Shown here piece after piece: positions 1 to 9,219 of a DNA stretch of 13,496 nucleotides. The notes beneath the pieces were generated by a model. The model ran no database searches and was not told the origin of the DNA. It saw only the letters and a program-made list of their open reading frames with translations. The stretch lies in contig CAMPJI010000059.1 in assembly GCA_946886865.1 (NCBI GenBank), positions 1-13,496 of the forward strand, in the 5' to 3' direction. Every line of letters starts with the position of its first letter. Position 1 is the first letter of the stretch. The position numbers and the translations under genes are program-made. Origin of the DNA: an uncultured Lysobacterales bacterium. Lineage in GTDB: Bacteria > Pseudomonadota > Gammaproteobacteria > Xanthomonadales > Xanthomonadaceae.

Positions 1-408
1 CTTCAGCAGGGCCCGGGCGATCGCGATCCGTTGCCGCTGACCGCCGGACAGGCGGACGCCGCGCTCGCCCAGGAAAGAGCGATAACCCTGCGGCAGCTTC
101 TCGATGAAGCCATGCGCGGCCGCCATCTGCGCGGCCGCGATGACTTCGGCCGGTACGGGCTCGGGCTCCGATGGGGCCACCACCGGCGCGTTGTCCTGCG
201 CGACTTCGGCGGGTCGCCCATCGGCGGACACGTGTCCGGGCGGGGTCGCCGGGGCGGTGCCCTCGACGGCCTGGTCGGTCTCTTCGGGGGCGCGGGACGG
301 GGGCGCCTGGCGGTTGGCATCCGGGAACGCCGCGGCCAGTTCCTCGATGTTGTACTTGCGCTCGGAAGCGGGCGTTTCAGGCTTCTTGCGGCGGAAAAAA
401 CTGACCAT
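1..408 (-). CDS. FtsY N-terminal tail fused in frame to an ABC-transporter ATPase segment (partial, chimeric)
   Basis: The frame opens with ATG at 408 on the minus strand and stays open to the window edge (136 codons). Residues 1-10 read [10 protein letters not shown] and are followed by a Pro/Ala/Glu-rich, low-complexity stretch to about residue 87. This is the disordered, acidic N-terminal tail typical of the signal recognition particle receptor FtsY, and ftsY lies divergent to rsmD in this bacterial group. From about residue 88 the character changes: [20 protein letters not shown], then [20 protein letters not shown]. That is the alpha-helical subdomain plus the C-signature (LSGGQ) of an exporter-type ABC ATPase, which has no place in FtsY. 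The NG GTPase domain of FtsY is not in the window. An extended -10-like sequence TGCTAGCAT lies on the minus strand at 454-446, without a good -35. FtsY identity rests on the N-terminal motif and neighbourhood; the ABC identity of the end is certain. Confidence 0.7.
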   Translation of the reverse strand, partial: MVSFFRRKKPETPASERKYNIEELAAAFPDANRQAPPSRAPEETDQAVEGTAPATPPGHVSADGRPAEVAQDNAPVVAPSEPEPVPAEVIAAAQMAAAHGFIEKLPQGYRSFLGERGVRLSGGQRQRIAIARALLK

Positions 409-474
409 CGAGCGGGGTTGTCTGCGGATGCGCGAGAATGCGCACATGCTAGCACCCGGCCCCCTTCAACCCTG

Positions 475-1691
<1,217 letters not shown>

Positions 1692-1746
1692 ACGTCCATC
1701 CTTGCACCACGAACCACCACGTTCCACAAACCAAACGGGGATCCCG

Positions 1747-2241
1747 ATGAACACCACCACCCGCATGCTGCTGGTCGCCTGCCTGTCGCTGCCGATGCTG
1801 GCCGCCTGCAACCAGGACGCCGATGAAACCGCCGTGGTCGAGCAGGCGCCGCTCACCGTGCCGGCCGACAACAACGACGACGCCTGGGGCACGTACCTGA
1901 CCGAGGTCGTCCGCCGCAACATGGACGACGTCGTGTCCAGCCCGTACCTGTACTACCTGCCGGCCGAAGACGCCGCCGACTTCCAGGGCTTCTACGACCG
2001 CCAGCTGGAGAAGGCGCAGGGCGACATCGCCCGCGGCGTGACCGAGGGCAACATGCTGGCCTACGGCTCGCCGGCCTCGGCGAAGATGGCCGACATGATC
2101 GTGTCCGCCTTCGAAGGCGCAGACCCGGGTTCGATGAAGGGCGTCAAGGTGCTCTTCATCGGCAACGCCGCCGACAGCGCACGCGTCGAAGCCGCCGTGG
2201 CCCCGACCGGCGTCAACTACAAGTTCGTCGAAGCCAAGTGA
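1747..2241 (+). CDS. Small lipoprotein of unknown function
   Basis: A 164-residue protein that I do not recognise. Residues 1-21 form a lipoprotein signal peptide (MNTTTRMLLVACLSLPMLAAC) with the lipobox LAAC, so Cys21 is the predicted lipidated residue; Asn at +2 favours sorting to the outer membrane. The mature part begins with an acidic linker (about 22-40), then a mostly helical region containing DAWGTYLTEVVRRNMDDV and AADFQGFYDRQLEKAQGDIA. It ends with a short alpha/beta-looking segment, KVLFIGNAADSARVEAAV, before NYKFVEAK. ATG 1747 is preferred over an in-frame ATG at 1702 because only it places the charged n-region directly before the hydrophobic core; a GGGG run at 1737-1740 may serve as the ribosome site. 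It follows coaD by 55 bp and is closed downstream by a terminator, so it may be the last gene of a rsmD-coaD unit. Confidence 0.85.
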   Translation: MNTTTRMLLVACLSLPMLAACNQDADETAVVEQAPLTVPADNNDDAWGTYLTEVVRRNMDDVVSSPYLYYLPAEDAADFQGFYDRQLEKAQGDIARGVTEGNMLAYGSPASAKMADMIVSAFEGADPGSMKGVKVLFIGNAADSARVEAAVAPTGVNYKFVEAK

Positions 2242-2283
2242 CGCCCTGGCGCGTGGTCGCCCGGCGGCCACGCCCTTGAGGGG

Positions 2284-2308
2284 TCGTCATGCCGGCGAAA
2301 GCCGGATA
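2284..2308. repeat. REP-like palindromic element
   Basis: A short element starting TCGTCATG followed by the perfect hairpin CCGGC-GAAA-GCCGG (2292-2305) with a GAAA tetraloop. It matches in form the widespread proteobacterial extragenic repeat 'GTCATxCCCGCGAAAGCGGGAATC', whose antisense reading gives the familiar spurious peptide PAFAGMT; that peptide is encoded here on the minus strand. Only one copy is in the window, so its repeated status in the genome is inferred. Confidence 0.55.
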
Positions 2309-2326
2309 AACGGGCACCAGGAACAT

Positions 2327-2352
2327 GGCCGCACACGCGGCCTTGTTCTTTT
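2327..2352 (+). terminator. Intrinsic terminator after the lipoprotein gene
   Basis: Perfect 6-bp stem GGCCGC (2327-2332) and GCGGCC (2337-2342) with an ACAC loop, followed directly by TTGTTCTTTT. It lies 85 bp after the lipoprotein stop and closes the rsmD-coaD-lipoprotein strand before the ferredoxin gene. Confidence 0.8.
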
Positions 2353-2363
2353 CAGGCCTTTGA

Positions 2364-2729
<366 letters not shown>

Positions 2730-2747
2730 TCGTCACCCTGAACTGTC

Positions 2748-2763
2748 GGCCCGTCGGCGGGCC
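2748..2763. other. GC hairpin between the ferredoxin and gamma-glutamyltransferase genes
   Basis: Perfect 6-bp stem GGCCCG / CGGGCC around a TCGG loop. There is no T-run after it, so it is at best a weak terminator or an mRNA stability or processing element. It ends 20 bases before the start codon of the next gene. Confidence 0.45.
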
Positions 2764-2783
2764 CTTGCACGGAGACTTGCTGC

Positions 2784-4544
2784 ATGCGTGATGCATTGCG
2801 AACCCTCGCGCTGGCCACCGTGCTGTTCACCGGTGCCCCGGCGCTGCACGCGCACGAGCCACCGGCAAACGCAGAGGCGCGCCAGGCACCGGTCGCCGAC
2901 ACGCCGCCCGGCACCGCCATCGCCAGCGCCCATGCGCTGGCGACGCGGGCGGGGTTCGACGCGATCGACGCCGGCGGCAACGCCTTCGATGCGGCCGTGG
3001 CGGTGTCGGCCGCACTGGCGGTGGTGGAGCCGATCAGCTCGGGCCTGGGTGGCGGCGGTTTCTTCCTGCTGCATGACGCGGACACCGGTCGCGATGTCTT
3101 CATCGATGCGCGCGAGACGGCGCCGGCGTCCAGCGCGGCCGAGGGCGTGTACCTCGACGAGGCGGGCAACCTCGACCGCGACCGTGCCACCAACGGGCCA
3201 TGGGCCGCGGGTATTCCGGGCCTCCCGGCCGCGCTGGTGCACGTCGCAAAGGAGTACGGCCGCCTGCCCCTGCAGCGCAGCTTGGCCCCGGCCATCGCGC
3301 TGGCGCGCGACGGCTTTCCCGTGTACGAGCGGCTCGAGCGCGGATACAAGGCACGCGCCAAGGTCATGGAGCGCTACGCCGGCACCCGCGCGGTGTACCT
3401 GGCCGACGGCGACGCACCCGAGGTCGGCGAGACCCTGAAGCAACCCGAGCTGGCGCGCACGCTGGAGTCGATCGCCCGGGATGGCTTCGATGGCTTCTAC
3501 CGCGGCGAGATTGCGCAGCGCCTGCTCGCCGGCGTCGAGGCCGAAGGCGGGCAATGGACGGCCGAGGAACTGGCCGGTTACCGCGTGCGTGAGCGCGAGC
3601 CGCTGCGGTTCGACTACAACGGCTGGCAGGTCGTCACCGCGCCGCCGCCGTCGTCCGGTGGCGTGGCGTTGGCGCAGATGCTGCAGATCCTGTCGGCTTG
3701 GGACCTGGAGGCGCTGCCGGACGCGCAGCGCATCCACCTCACGGTCGAGGCCATGCGCCGCGCCTACCGCGACCGCACCTTCTACCTGGGCGACCCGGAT
3801 TTCGTCGACATGCCGCTGGCGCTGCTGACCGACCCCGATTACGCCGCCGGCCTGCGCGCGACCATCCACCCGGACAAGGCCACGCCGAGCGACCTGCTGT
3901 CGGGCCAGCCCACGCCGCTGGAGGACGAGGAGACCACGCACTTCTCCATCATCGATGCCGACGGCAACCGCGTCGCGGTCACGCAGACGGTCAACCTGCT
4001 GTTCGGCTCGGGCCTGGTGCCGCCGGGCACGGGCGTGCTGCTCAACAACGAGATGGACGATTTCGCGCTCAAGCCGGGCACGCCCAATGCGTTCGGGGTC
4101 ATGGGCTTCGACGCCAATGCGGTGGAGCCCGGCAAGCGCATGCTCAGTTCGATGACGCCGAGCTTCATGGTGTCGGACGACCGGGTTGCCGTGCTCGGCA
4201 CGCCGGGCGGCAGCCGCATCATCACCATGGTGCTGCTGGGCATGCTCGGCTACGCCGACGGCCTGGACGCGGCAGACGTGGCGGCACTGCCGCGCTACCA
4301 CCACCAGTGGATGCCCGATGAGATTTCCGTCGAAACCGGCGCGCTGTCGCGGGACGTGGCCGCGGCGCTCGAGGCGATGGGTCACACCGTCAAGCGTCCA
4401 CCGGACGAGGTCAGGGGCGGTGCATCCAGCCACACCTGGGGCAACCTGCAGACCGTGTCGTGGGACCGCGTCGAAAACACGCTGGAGGCCGCCAGCGACC
4501 CGCGCAACCCGGTGGGTCAGGCGACGGTGCGGCGCGCGGAGTAG
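2784..4544 (+). CDS. ggt: Periplasmic gamma-glutamyltransferase (glutathione hydrolase)
   Basis: A 586-residue N-terminal nucleophile hydrolase that cleaves or transfers the gamma-glutamyl group of glutathione and related compounds in the periplasm. A signal peptide covers about residues 1-23 (cleavage near ALHA|HEPP). The large subunit shows the family segments [17 protein letters not shown] and [10 protein letters not shown], whose Arg binds the substrate carboxylate. Autocleavage is expected between Glu383 and Thr384 in ETTHFSIID. Thr384 becomes the catalytic N-terminal nucleophile of the small subunit, with Thr402 as its dyad partner (the spacing of 18 matches the E. coli and H. pylori enzymes). 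[21 protein letters not shown] and [11 protein letters not shown] are also present, so the enzyme looks intact with a lid loop. GGAG at 2771-2774 is 9 bases before the ATG. Length is normal for the family. Confidence 0.96.
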   Translation: MRDALRTLALATVLFTGAPALHAHEPPANAEARQAPVADTPPGTAIASAHALATRAGFDAIDAGGNAFDAAVAVSAALAVVEPISSGLGGGGFFLLHDADTGRDVFIDARETAPASSAAEGVYLDEAGNLDRDRATNGPWAAGIPGLPAALVHVAKEYGRLPLQRSLAPAIALARDGFPVYERLERGYKARAKVMERYAGTRAVYLADGDAPEVGETLKQPELARTLESIARDGFDGFYRGEIAQRLLAGVEAEGGQWTAEELAGYRVREREPLRFDYNGWQVVTAPPPSSGGVALAQMLQILSAWDLEALPDAQRIHLTVEAMRRAYRDRTFYLGDPDFVDMPLALLTDPDYAAGLRATIHPDKATPSDLLSGQPTPLEDEETTHFSIIDADGNRVAVTQTVNLLFGSGLVPPGTGVLLNNEMDDFALKPGTPNAFGVMGFDANAVEPGKRMLSSMTPSFMVSDDRVAVLGTPGGSRIITMVLLGMLGYADGLDAADVAALPRYHHQWMPDEISVETGALSRDVAAALEAMGHTVKRPPDEVRGGASSHTWGNLQTVSWDRVENTLEAASDPRNPVGQATVRRAE

Positions 4545-4663
4545 AGTCGGTACCGGTCCGTTGCGACGCGTTCGCTGCGTATCGACGATGCGCTAATGCC
4601 GTCCGCAGTACCGTATCGCCCCCAGCCAACCGATCGACCCGATCGATACCTCAGGAGCCGGCC

Positions 4664-5550
<887 letters not shown>

Positions 5551-5554
<4 letters not shown>

Positions 5555-6336
5555 GGTTACGGCGCGCCTGGCGCGCGGTTGCAGTGGCGGTGGCATGCGG
5601 CGTGGCCGCATGCATGGGCGTGGCCGGCGCCGTGCCGACGCCGCCGTCGGCGCCGACGTTGCCCGCCGATGCCATCCCCAGTGCCGGCGCGGTGCTGGTG
5701 GACCCCGACTTCGGCGTGTCCACGCGCGAGTTCGGCCTGGACCGGCAGGTGCAGATGTACCAGTGGCGTCGCAGCGGCGATCAGTTCGACCGCGTATGGA
5801 GCGCGGGCCGTATCGAGTCGGCCGACTTCGGTGCCGACTACCAGAACCCGCCGCTGCCCATCGACAGCCAGCGCTGGTGGGCGCGCGATGCGACCCTCGG
5901 CGGGCATCCCCTCGACGAAACGGTGTTGCAGGCGCTGGGGGAATGGCGTCCGTTCCGGCCGGCCTTCAGCGAGTTGCCGCTGAACATGGCGGCGACCTTC
6001 CAGCCCGAAGGCGATGGCCTGGGCAGTGCGGAGAACCCACTGGCGCCCGCCGTCGGCGACCTGCGCATCACCTGGCGTGAGCTGCACCTGCCGCCGCTGG
6101 CAGGCCGGTTGGAGCTGCGCGACGGCCGCTGGCAGCTGTCGCCACGCACGGCCGCGGCGGCGCTCAATGCCGCGCCGCTGCCCCCGGTGGTGGACGAGCG
6201 GCGACCCGTGCTGGACACCGCGGCGGCCGTGGTCGCCACGCCACCGGGCACCGGCCGCCACGGGTGGTGGGTGCTCGGCATTGCAGCGTTGCTCGTGGCG
6301 GTGGGCGTGGGCGTGGCGATCCGGCGCCGGCGCTGA
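5551..6336 (+). CDS. Short TMEM43-domain membrane protein
   Basis: A 261-residue protein. The core matches the TMEM43 family pattern: a Gln-Met-Tyr-Gln-Trp motif ([10 protein letters not shown]), [15 protein letters not shown], a YQNPPLPI segment, then [12 protein letters not shown] and VGDLRITW. The N-terminus is a basic, Ala/Val-rich signal-like segment with a possible lipobox (VAAC, Cys21). The C-terminus is one strong transmembrane helix ([19 protein letters not shown]) ending in RRRR, which should stay in the cytoplasm and leave the domain in the periplasm. Usual TMEM43 proteins are longer and have several C-terminal membrane spans, so this is a reduced version. Function is unknown in bacteria. 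Its ATG overlaps the stop of the preceding hydrolase gene (ATGA), arguing for coupled translation. It converges with upp, with a 55-bp gap rich in GGCGCC repeats but no T-run. Confidence 0.75.
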
Positions 6337-6391
6337 CGGCCTGCGCCGCCAGCGGTCGCGATGACCGCCGGGCGCCGCGTCGGCGCCGGCC

Positions 6392-7024
6392 TCAGCCGTG
6401 CCTGGTTCCGAAGATCTTGTCGCCCGCGTCGCCCAGCCCGGGCAGGATGTACCCCACCTCGTTGAGCCGCTCGTCGATGGATGCGGTGTAAACCTCCACG
6501 TCCGGGTGCCGCGCTTCCAGTGCACGCAGCCCCTCGGGCGCGGCCACCAGGAACAGCCCCTTGATGCGCGTGCAGCCCGCGGCCTTCAGCAGGTCCACAG
6601 TCGCCACCAGGCTGCCGCCGGTGGCCAGCATCGGGTCCAGGATGATCGCCGTGCGCTCGTCCATCCGCCCGGTGAGCTTCTCGTAGTAGCCCACCGGCTG
6701 CAGCGTGGCCTCGTCGCGCTGCAGGCCCACCACGCCCACCTTCGCCGCCGGGATCAGCTCGAGCACGCCCGGCAGCATGCCCAGCCCTGCGCGCAGGATC
6801 GGCACCAGCGTGACCTTCGCGCCCTTGATGCGGCGCGTCTCCACCGGCCCGGCCCAGCCCTCCACCGTCACCGGCTCGGTCTCCATGTCGGCCGTGGCCT
6901 CGTAGGTCAGCAGCATCGCCACCTCCGATGCCAGCTCGCGGAAACTCTTGGTGCTGTTGTCGGCACGACGCATCAGGCCGAGCTTGTGCTGGACCAGCGG
7001 GTGTAGGACTTCTCTGACTTTCAT
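6392..7024 (-). CDS. upp: Uracil phosphoribosyltransferase
   Basis: A 210-residue cytoplasmic salvage enzyme converting uracil and PRPP to UMP. The family motifs are in order: an N-terminal [13 protein letters not shown], the segment [15 protein letters not shown] near the middle, the PRPP-binding loop [12 protein letters not shown], and the C-terminal uracil-binding stretch [19 protein letters not shown] 7024 gives the standard [16 protein letters not shown] start and normal length; an in-frame ATG at 7078 would add 18 residues not usual for the family. A GGA 9 bases upstream is the only ribosome-site-like sequence. It is convergent with the TMEM43 gene and divergent from the virB7-like gene, so it is a single-gene unit. 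Confidence 0.97.
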   Translation of the reverse strand: MKVREVLHPLVQHKLGLMRRADNSTKSFRELASEVAMLLTYEATADMETEPVTVEGWAGPVETRRIKGAKVTLVPILRAGLGMLPGVLELIPAAKVGVVGLQRDEATLQPVGYYEKLTGRMDERTAIILDPMLATGGSLVATVDLLKAAGCTRIKGLFLVAAPEGLRALEARHPDVEVYTASIDERLNEVGYILPGLGDAGDKIFGTRHG

Positions 7025-7112
7025 GTAGGGATTCCGGAGCAGGGCGGGTAGGACGTGGCGCGAAAACCAGCGCCCCATTGTGTCGCAAGGTCCTGGCGGC
7101 TTTCACGCCCGG

Positions 7113-7141
7113 TTGACCGGTTCTACAGGTCTCCGTAGCGT
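7113..7141 (+). promoter_or_regulatory. Putative sigma70 promoter of the type IV secretion remnant
   Basis: TTGACC at 7113-7118, an exact 17-bp spacer, and TAGCGT at 7136-7141. It would start transcription near 7148, about 34 bases before the virB7-like ATG. The -35 is strong (5 of 6) and the -10 weak (3 of 6). I did not see paired GTAAA boxes of the kind reported for CpxR control of X-T4SS. Confidence 0.45.
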
Positions 7142-7181
7142 GCGCGCCCTTGCAGACCCGTCACCAAGGAAAGGTGAGTCG

Positions 7182-7643
7182 ATGAACCGCGCAAGGATGT
7201 CGCGCGCCCTCCTGTTCGTACCCGTGTCAGTCGCGACGATCCTCGCGGGCTGCGCCGCGCGTTCGGCGCCGGACTTCAATGGGGCATGGCAACCGGTCAA
7301 CCGGTATGCCGCACAGACGCAGGCCATACCGCTGCGCAGCCAGTACCGGTTCCAGCCCTCGCCCATGGACGGGACCCTGCGGCACATGCTGTCGCGCTGG
7401 GCACGCGATGCCGGCGTGGGCCTGTCGTACCGGCACCACTCCGACTTCACTCTCCACCGCCCGGTGGAAGCGCTGTCGACCACCGACCTGGGCGATGCGG
7501 CGGAGCAGCTGAGCCGGATCTACGCAGGGCAGCGCATCGTCGTGGCGGCAGAAGAGGGCGGCCTCGTGGTCCGTTCCGCTCCGCCTCCCGATGCATCCGT
7601 CGCTGACGCCGATGGAAGGGCATCCGGCGAGGTGTTGCCCTGA
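7182..7643 (+). CDS. virB7: VirB7-like lipoprotein with N0-type domain (X-T4SS outer-membrane core)
   Basis: A 153-residue lipoprotein. The signal peptide ends in the lipobox LAGC (Cys24), so it should be anchored in the outer membrane. Just after it, FNGAWQPVNRY (about residues 31-41) resembles the VirB9-binding motif of VirB7 proteins (LNxGRWxP in Agrobacterium). Residues 60-128, with DGTLRHMLSRWARDAGVGLS, TTDLGDAAEQLSRIY and RIVVAAEEGGLVVRS, look like the small alpha/beta N0/TcpQ-type domain found in secretins. That combination is established for VirB7 of the Xanthomonadaceae X-T4SS, which delivers toxins into rival bacteria. AAGGA (7166-7170) and AAAGGTGAG (7170-7177) precede ATG 7182. 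The gene looks intact, although its partners VirB9 and VirB10 are missing here. The alternative is a TcpQ-like lipoprotein unrelated to T4SS; the virB8 and virB6 pieces downstream make VirB7 more likely. Confidence 0.75.
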   Translation: MNRARMSRALLFVPVSVATILAGCAARSAPDFNGAWQPVNRYAAQTQAIPLRSQYRFQPSPMDGTLRHMLSRWARDAGVGLSYRHHSDFTLHRPVEALSTTDLGDAAEQLSRIYAGQRIVVAAEEGGLVVRSAPPPDASVADADGRASGEVLP

Positions 7644-7737
7644 CATTGAAACCCTCGTCGCCCCGGAGGGGCGCCGACCTTCCAGCCCTTTTCCACCAGG
7701 AACGGCCCGCACGGGCGGGCAGCAACGGATTGCATGC

Positions 7738-8067
7738 ATGTTCGGTAAGCAGACCACCACCCCCGCCGTCGATGCCTGCATCGCACGGGCGGCGAGCTAC
7801 GAAGTCTCCATCGCCGACCTCGCCCGCAGGAGCGAGCGTCGGGCTTGGATGGTCGCGTTTGCCGCGGTCACGATGGCCGTGCTGCTGGCCGCCGGCTGCT
7901 TCGCGCTGTTTCCTCTGAAGGAGGAGGTGCCATTCCTCGTGATGGCCGACGCGCACACCGGCAACGCCGCCGTGGCCCGCGTGGACAGCGAGTTCGGACA
8001 GCGTTGGATCACGGCGAGCGAGGCGGTCAACCGCAGCCACGTTGCGCGCTTCGTCACGATGCGCGAT
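7738..8067 (+). pseudogene. virB8: VirB8 N-terminal fragment, truncated by fusion
   Basis: 110 residues of a VirB8-type inner-membrane T4SS component. They comprise a short cytoplasmic N-terminus (MFGKQTTTPAVDACIARAAS), a single transmembrane helix at about residues 37-58 ending in LFPLKEEVPFLV, and the first part of the periplasmic domain, with DAHTGNAAVARV and the segment AVNRSHVARFVTMRD. VirB8 normally continues for a further 100 residues or more. Here the frame runs on to a stop at 8688, but after 8067 it encodes an Arg/Gly/His-rich shadow of the VirB6 frame and no VirB8 sequence. The start ATG 7738 lies 94 bp after virB7 and has a weak ribosome site. The product cannot be a working VirB8 because the periplasmic NTF2-like domain is lost. 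Confidence 0.8.
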
Positions 8068-8605
8068 GTTCGAACAGACGAAGTCGCTTTTTGGCCGATG
8101 GCTGTACTACGGCATCGGCACCATGTTCTCCCTCGGGGTGCTCAGCTTCATGGTCGCGGTCGCCATGAAGATGGTGCTGGCCGTGGCCACCGCGTTTGCC
8201 GCGCAGTACCTGGCTGCATTGAGTTTGGACGCGGGTGGGAGTACCGCCGGTGTCAGCAGCATGGCGATGCAGCAAGGCGGGCTGGGTCTGATCCTCACGG
8301 TGCTGCTGGTGATGACGCCGCCCATGGCCGCCGCGTTCTTCGGCGGCACGATGGGTCACTTCAGCGGCTATTCGCAGTTCGGTGGCGGCGCCGCTGGTGC
8401 CAACGCCCAGAGTTTCAACGCGGCGGGTCGCCCGACCGGGCAGGTGCCACAGGTAGCGGGCGTGCAGCCCGTCGCGAGGGGGCCGGCCGAGGGCCAAGGG
8501 CCCGACATGCCGGTCCCGCAGTTGCACGCGGCCGGCCGACTGCCGCAGCAGGCACCGGTGGAGGACGTGGTCAAGACGGCAGGAGGGTTCAGTGGCCCGC
8601 GGTGA
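8066..8605 (+). pseudogene. virB6: VirB6/TrbL C-terminal fragment
   Basis: 179 residues in a frame different from virB8. They begin MFEQTKSLFGRWLYYG and continue through a hydrophobic region (TMFSLGVLSFMVAVAMKMVL, AVATAFAAQYLAAL), then the characteristic QQGGLGLILTVLLVMTPPMA and AAFFGGTMGHFSGYSQFGGG segment. A Gly/Ala/Pro/Gln-rich hydrophilic tail follows. This is the C-terminal half of a polytopic VirB6/TrbL inner-membrane channel protein, which normally has over 300 residues and more spans. ATG 8066 lies exactly at the join with virB8 and has no ribosome site, so it is probably an internal Met. The frame is open upstream only to a TTG at 8042, within virB8 sequence. The downstream gene overlaps its end by 14 bp, the close packing expected in an intact operon. 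Confidence 0.75.
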
Positions 8606-8951
8606 AGAACCCGCGCGCGCAGCGCGGCACGCGGTGGTCAGGGGCATCGGTCTGGTATGGCTGCTGGCACCCGCGCTCGCAGGCATAGCGCAGGAAAGAG
8701 TGCAGGCCGCATCGAGCCAGGGCGCCTACATGCCGGTGGGCCGCATGAACGATCCATTCGTCTTCTGTAGCGAGGGCATGCCCATGCACGGCTGGGTGGC
8801 GGTCAGTCCGGTGGCCGGCACCTGGACGCCGATCAGCCAATACGTGAACTATCAATGGATCCCGACCTACACCGCCATCTGCCCGCGCGCGATGGGGCAG
8901 GGCCTGTGGCAGGGGCCCGGCACGGGGTCGACGGTGCCGTTCGTCCACTGA
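8592..8951 (+). CDS. Small exported protein of unknown function at the end of the T4SS remnant
   Basis: A 119-residue protein. The GTG at 8592 is the preferred start because AGGAGGG (8581-8587), a near-perfect Shine-Dalgarno sequence, lies 4 bases before it. The N-terminus has basic residues (Arg6, Arg9, Arg12, Arg17), then a hydrophobic stretch, GIGLVWLLAPALAGIA, and a likely signal peptidase site near VQAA|SSQ. The mature part of about 80 residues has two cysteines (FVFCSEG and TAICPRA) that could form a periplasmic disulfide, and is rich in Trp, Tyr, Pro and Gly. It resembles no family I can name. Its start overlaps the virB6 fragment by 14 bp, so it belongs to the same operon. Small genes of unknown function, and effector-immunity pairs, commonly follow virB6 in X-T4SS loci, but nothing here shows which it is. 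Confidence 0.7.
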   Translation: MARGEEPARAARHAVVRGIGLVWLLAPALAGIAQERVQAASSQGAYMPVGRMNDPFVFCSEGMPMHGWVAVSPVAGTWTPISQYVNYQWIPTYTAICPRAMGQGLWQGPGTGSTVPFVH

Positions 8952-8961
8952 TGCCGTAGAA

Positions 8962-8985
8962 AGCGCCGCGTGCCTCCGCGGCGCT
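8962..8985 (+). terminator. Strong hairpin after the T4SS remnant
   Basis: Perfect 9-bp stem AGCGCCGCG (8962-8970) / CGCGGCGCT (8977-8985) with loop TGCCTC, 10 bases after the stop codon. There is no T-run, so it may be a weak terminator or an RNA 3'-end stabiliser. Confidence 0.5.
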
Positions 8986-9009
8986 GGCGCACGGCCCGGC
9001 GGGTGTGGG

Positions 9010-9015
9010 TAGAAT
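9010..9015 (+). promoter_or_regulatory. -10 box of the putative thrS promoter
   Basis: TAGAAT (5 of 6 to TATAAT) preceded by a GGGTGTGGG run. No recognisable -35 is seen 17 bp upstream. Transcription would begin near 9022, giving a leader of about 200 nt that contains the Thr-rich mini-ORF and the terminator before thrS. Confidence 0.5.
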
Positions 9016-9071
9016 CGCCGCCTGACCCCCAGACCCGGGTGGCCCGCGGAAACGCCGGCCGAGCGTGCGAC

Positions 9072-9098
9072 ATGAGCACTACCACCGCCCCCTGCTGA
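9072..9098 (+). CDS. thrS leader peptide MSTTTAPC (putative attenuator)
   Basis: ATG-AGC-ACT-ACC-ACC-GCC-CCC-TGC-TGA, an eight-residue peptide with three consecutive threonine codons 121 bases upstream of the threonyl-tRNA synthetase gene. A terminator (9122-9144) lies between them. An alternative helix pairs 9100-9103 and 9106-9109 with 9132-9135 and 9128-9131 (CCGC..GAGG with CCTCGCGG), using bases of both terminator arms. A ribosome held at the Thr codons would leave 9100-9109 free, whereas one at the stop codon would cover it. This is the layout of a classical transcription attenuator. No strong ribosome site is visible before the ATG (CCGAGCG at 9058-9064 at best). Translation of the peptide is inferred. 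Confidence 0.65.
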   Translation: MSTTTAPC

Positions 9099-9121
9099 TC
9101 CGCCCGAGGCTGCTTGGACAC

Positions 9122-9144
9122 AGGCGCCCTCGCGGCGCTTTTTT
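9122..9144 (+). terminator. Intrinsic terminator in the thrS leader (attenuator)
   Basis: Stem GCGCC (9124-9128) / GGCGC (9134-9138), extended outward by G-U and A-U pairs, loop CTCGC, followed by TTTTTT (9139-9144). It lies downstream of the -10 box and leader peptide and 75 bases before thrS. It therefore reads better as an attenuator than as the end of the preceding gene. Confidence 0.8.
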
Positions 9145-9219
9145 GTTGCGCGCCGCTTCCGTGCGCTGCATGCCCCCTGATATCGCGGCACGCGCCGCCC
9201 CAACGCTCCGAATGCCCAC

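Noticed and set aside
2733..4433. A 566-codon minus-strand open frame opposite ggt.
   Set aside because: Composition (His/Arg/Ala/Val-rich) and exact antisense position to an intact gamma-glutamyltransferase mark it as a shadow.
4545..4663. TTGCGA (4561-4566) and GCTAAT (4592-4597) as a promoter for the MBL hydrolase.
   Set aside because: The spacer is 25 bp, far from the usual 16-18, and no better pair was found; the gene may be read from upstream.
6337..6391. GGCGCC repeats between the convergent TMEM43 and upp genes as a two-way terminator.
   Set aside because: The stem is short and self-complementary (GGCGCC-GCGTC-GGCGCC), and there is no T-run on either strand, so it was not called.
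7591..8688. A 365-codon frame that could be read as one VirB8-like fusion protein.
   Set aside because: Only 7738-8067 looks like protein of a known family. Beyond 8067 the frame is an Arg/Gly-rich shadow of the VirB6 frame, so it is described as two fragments.
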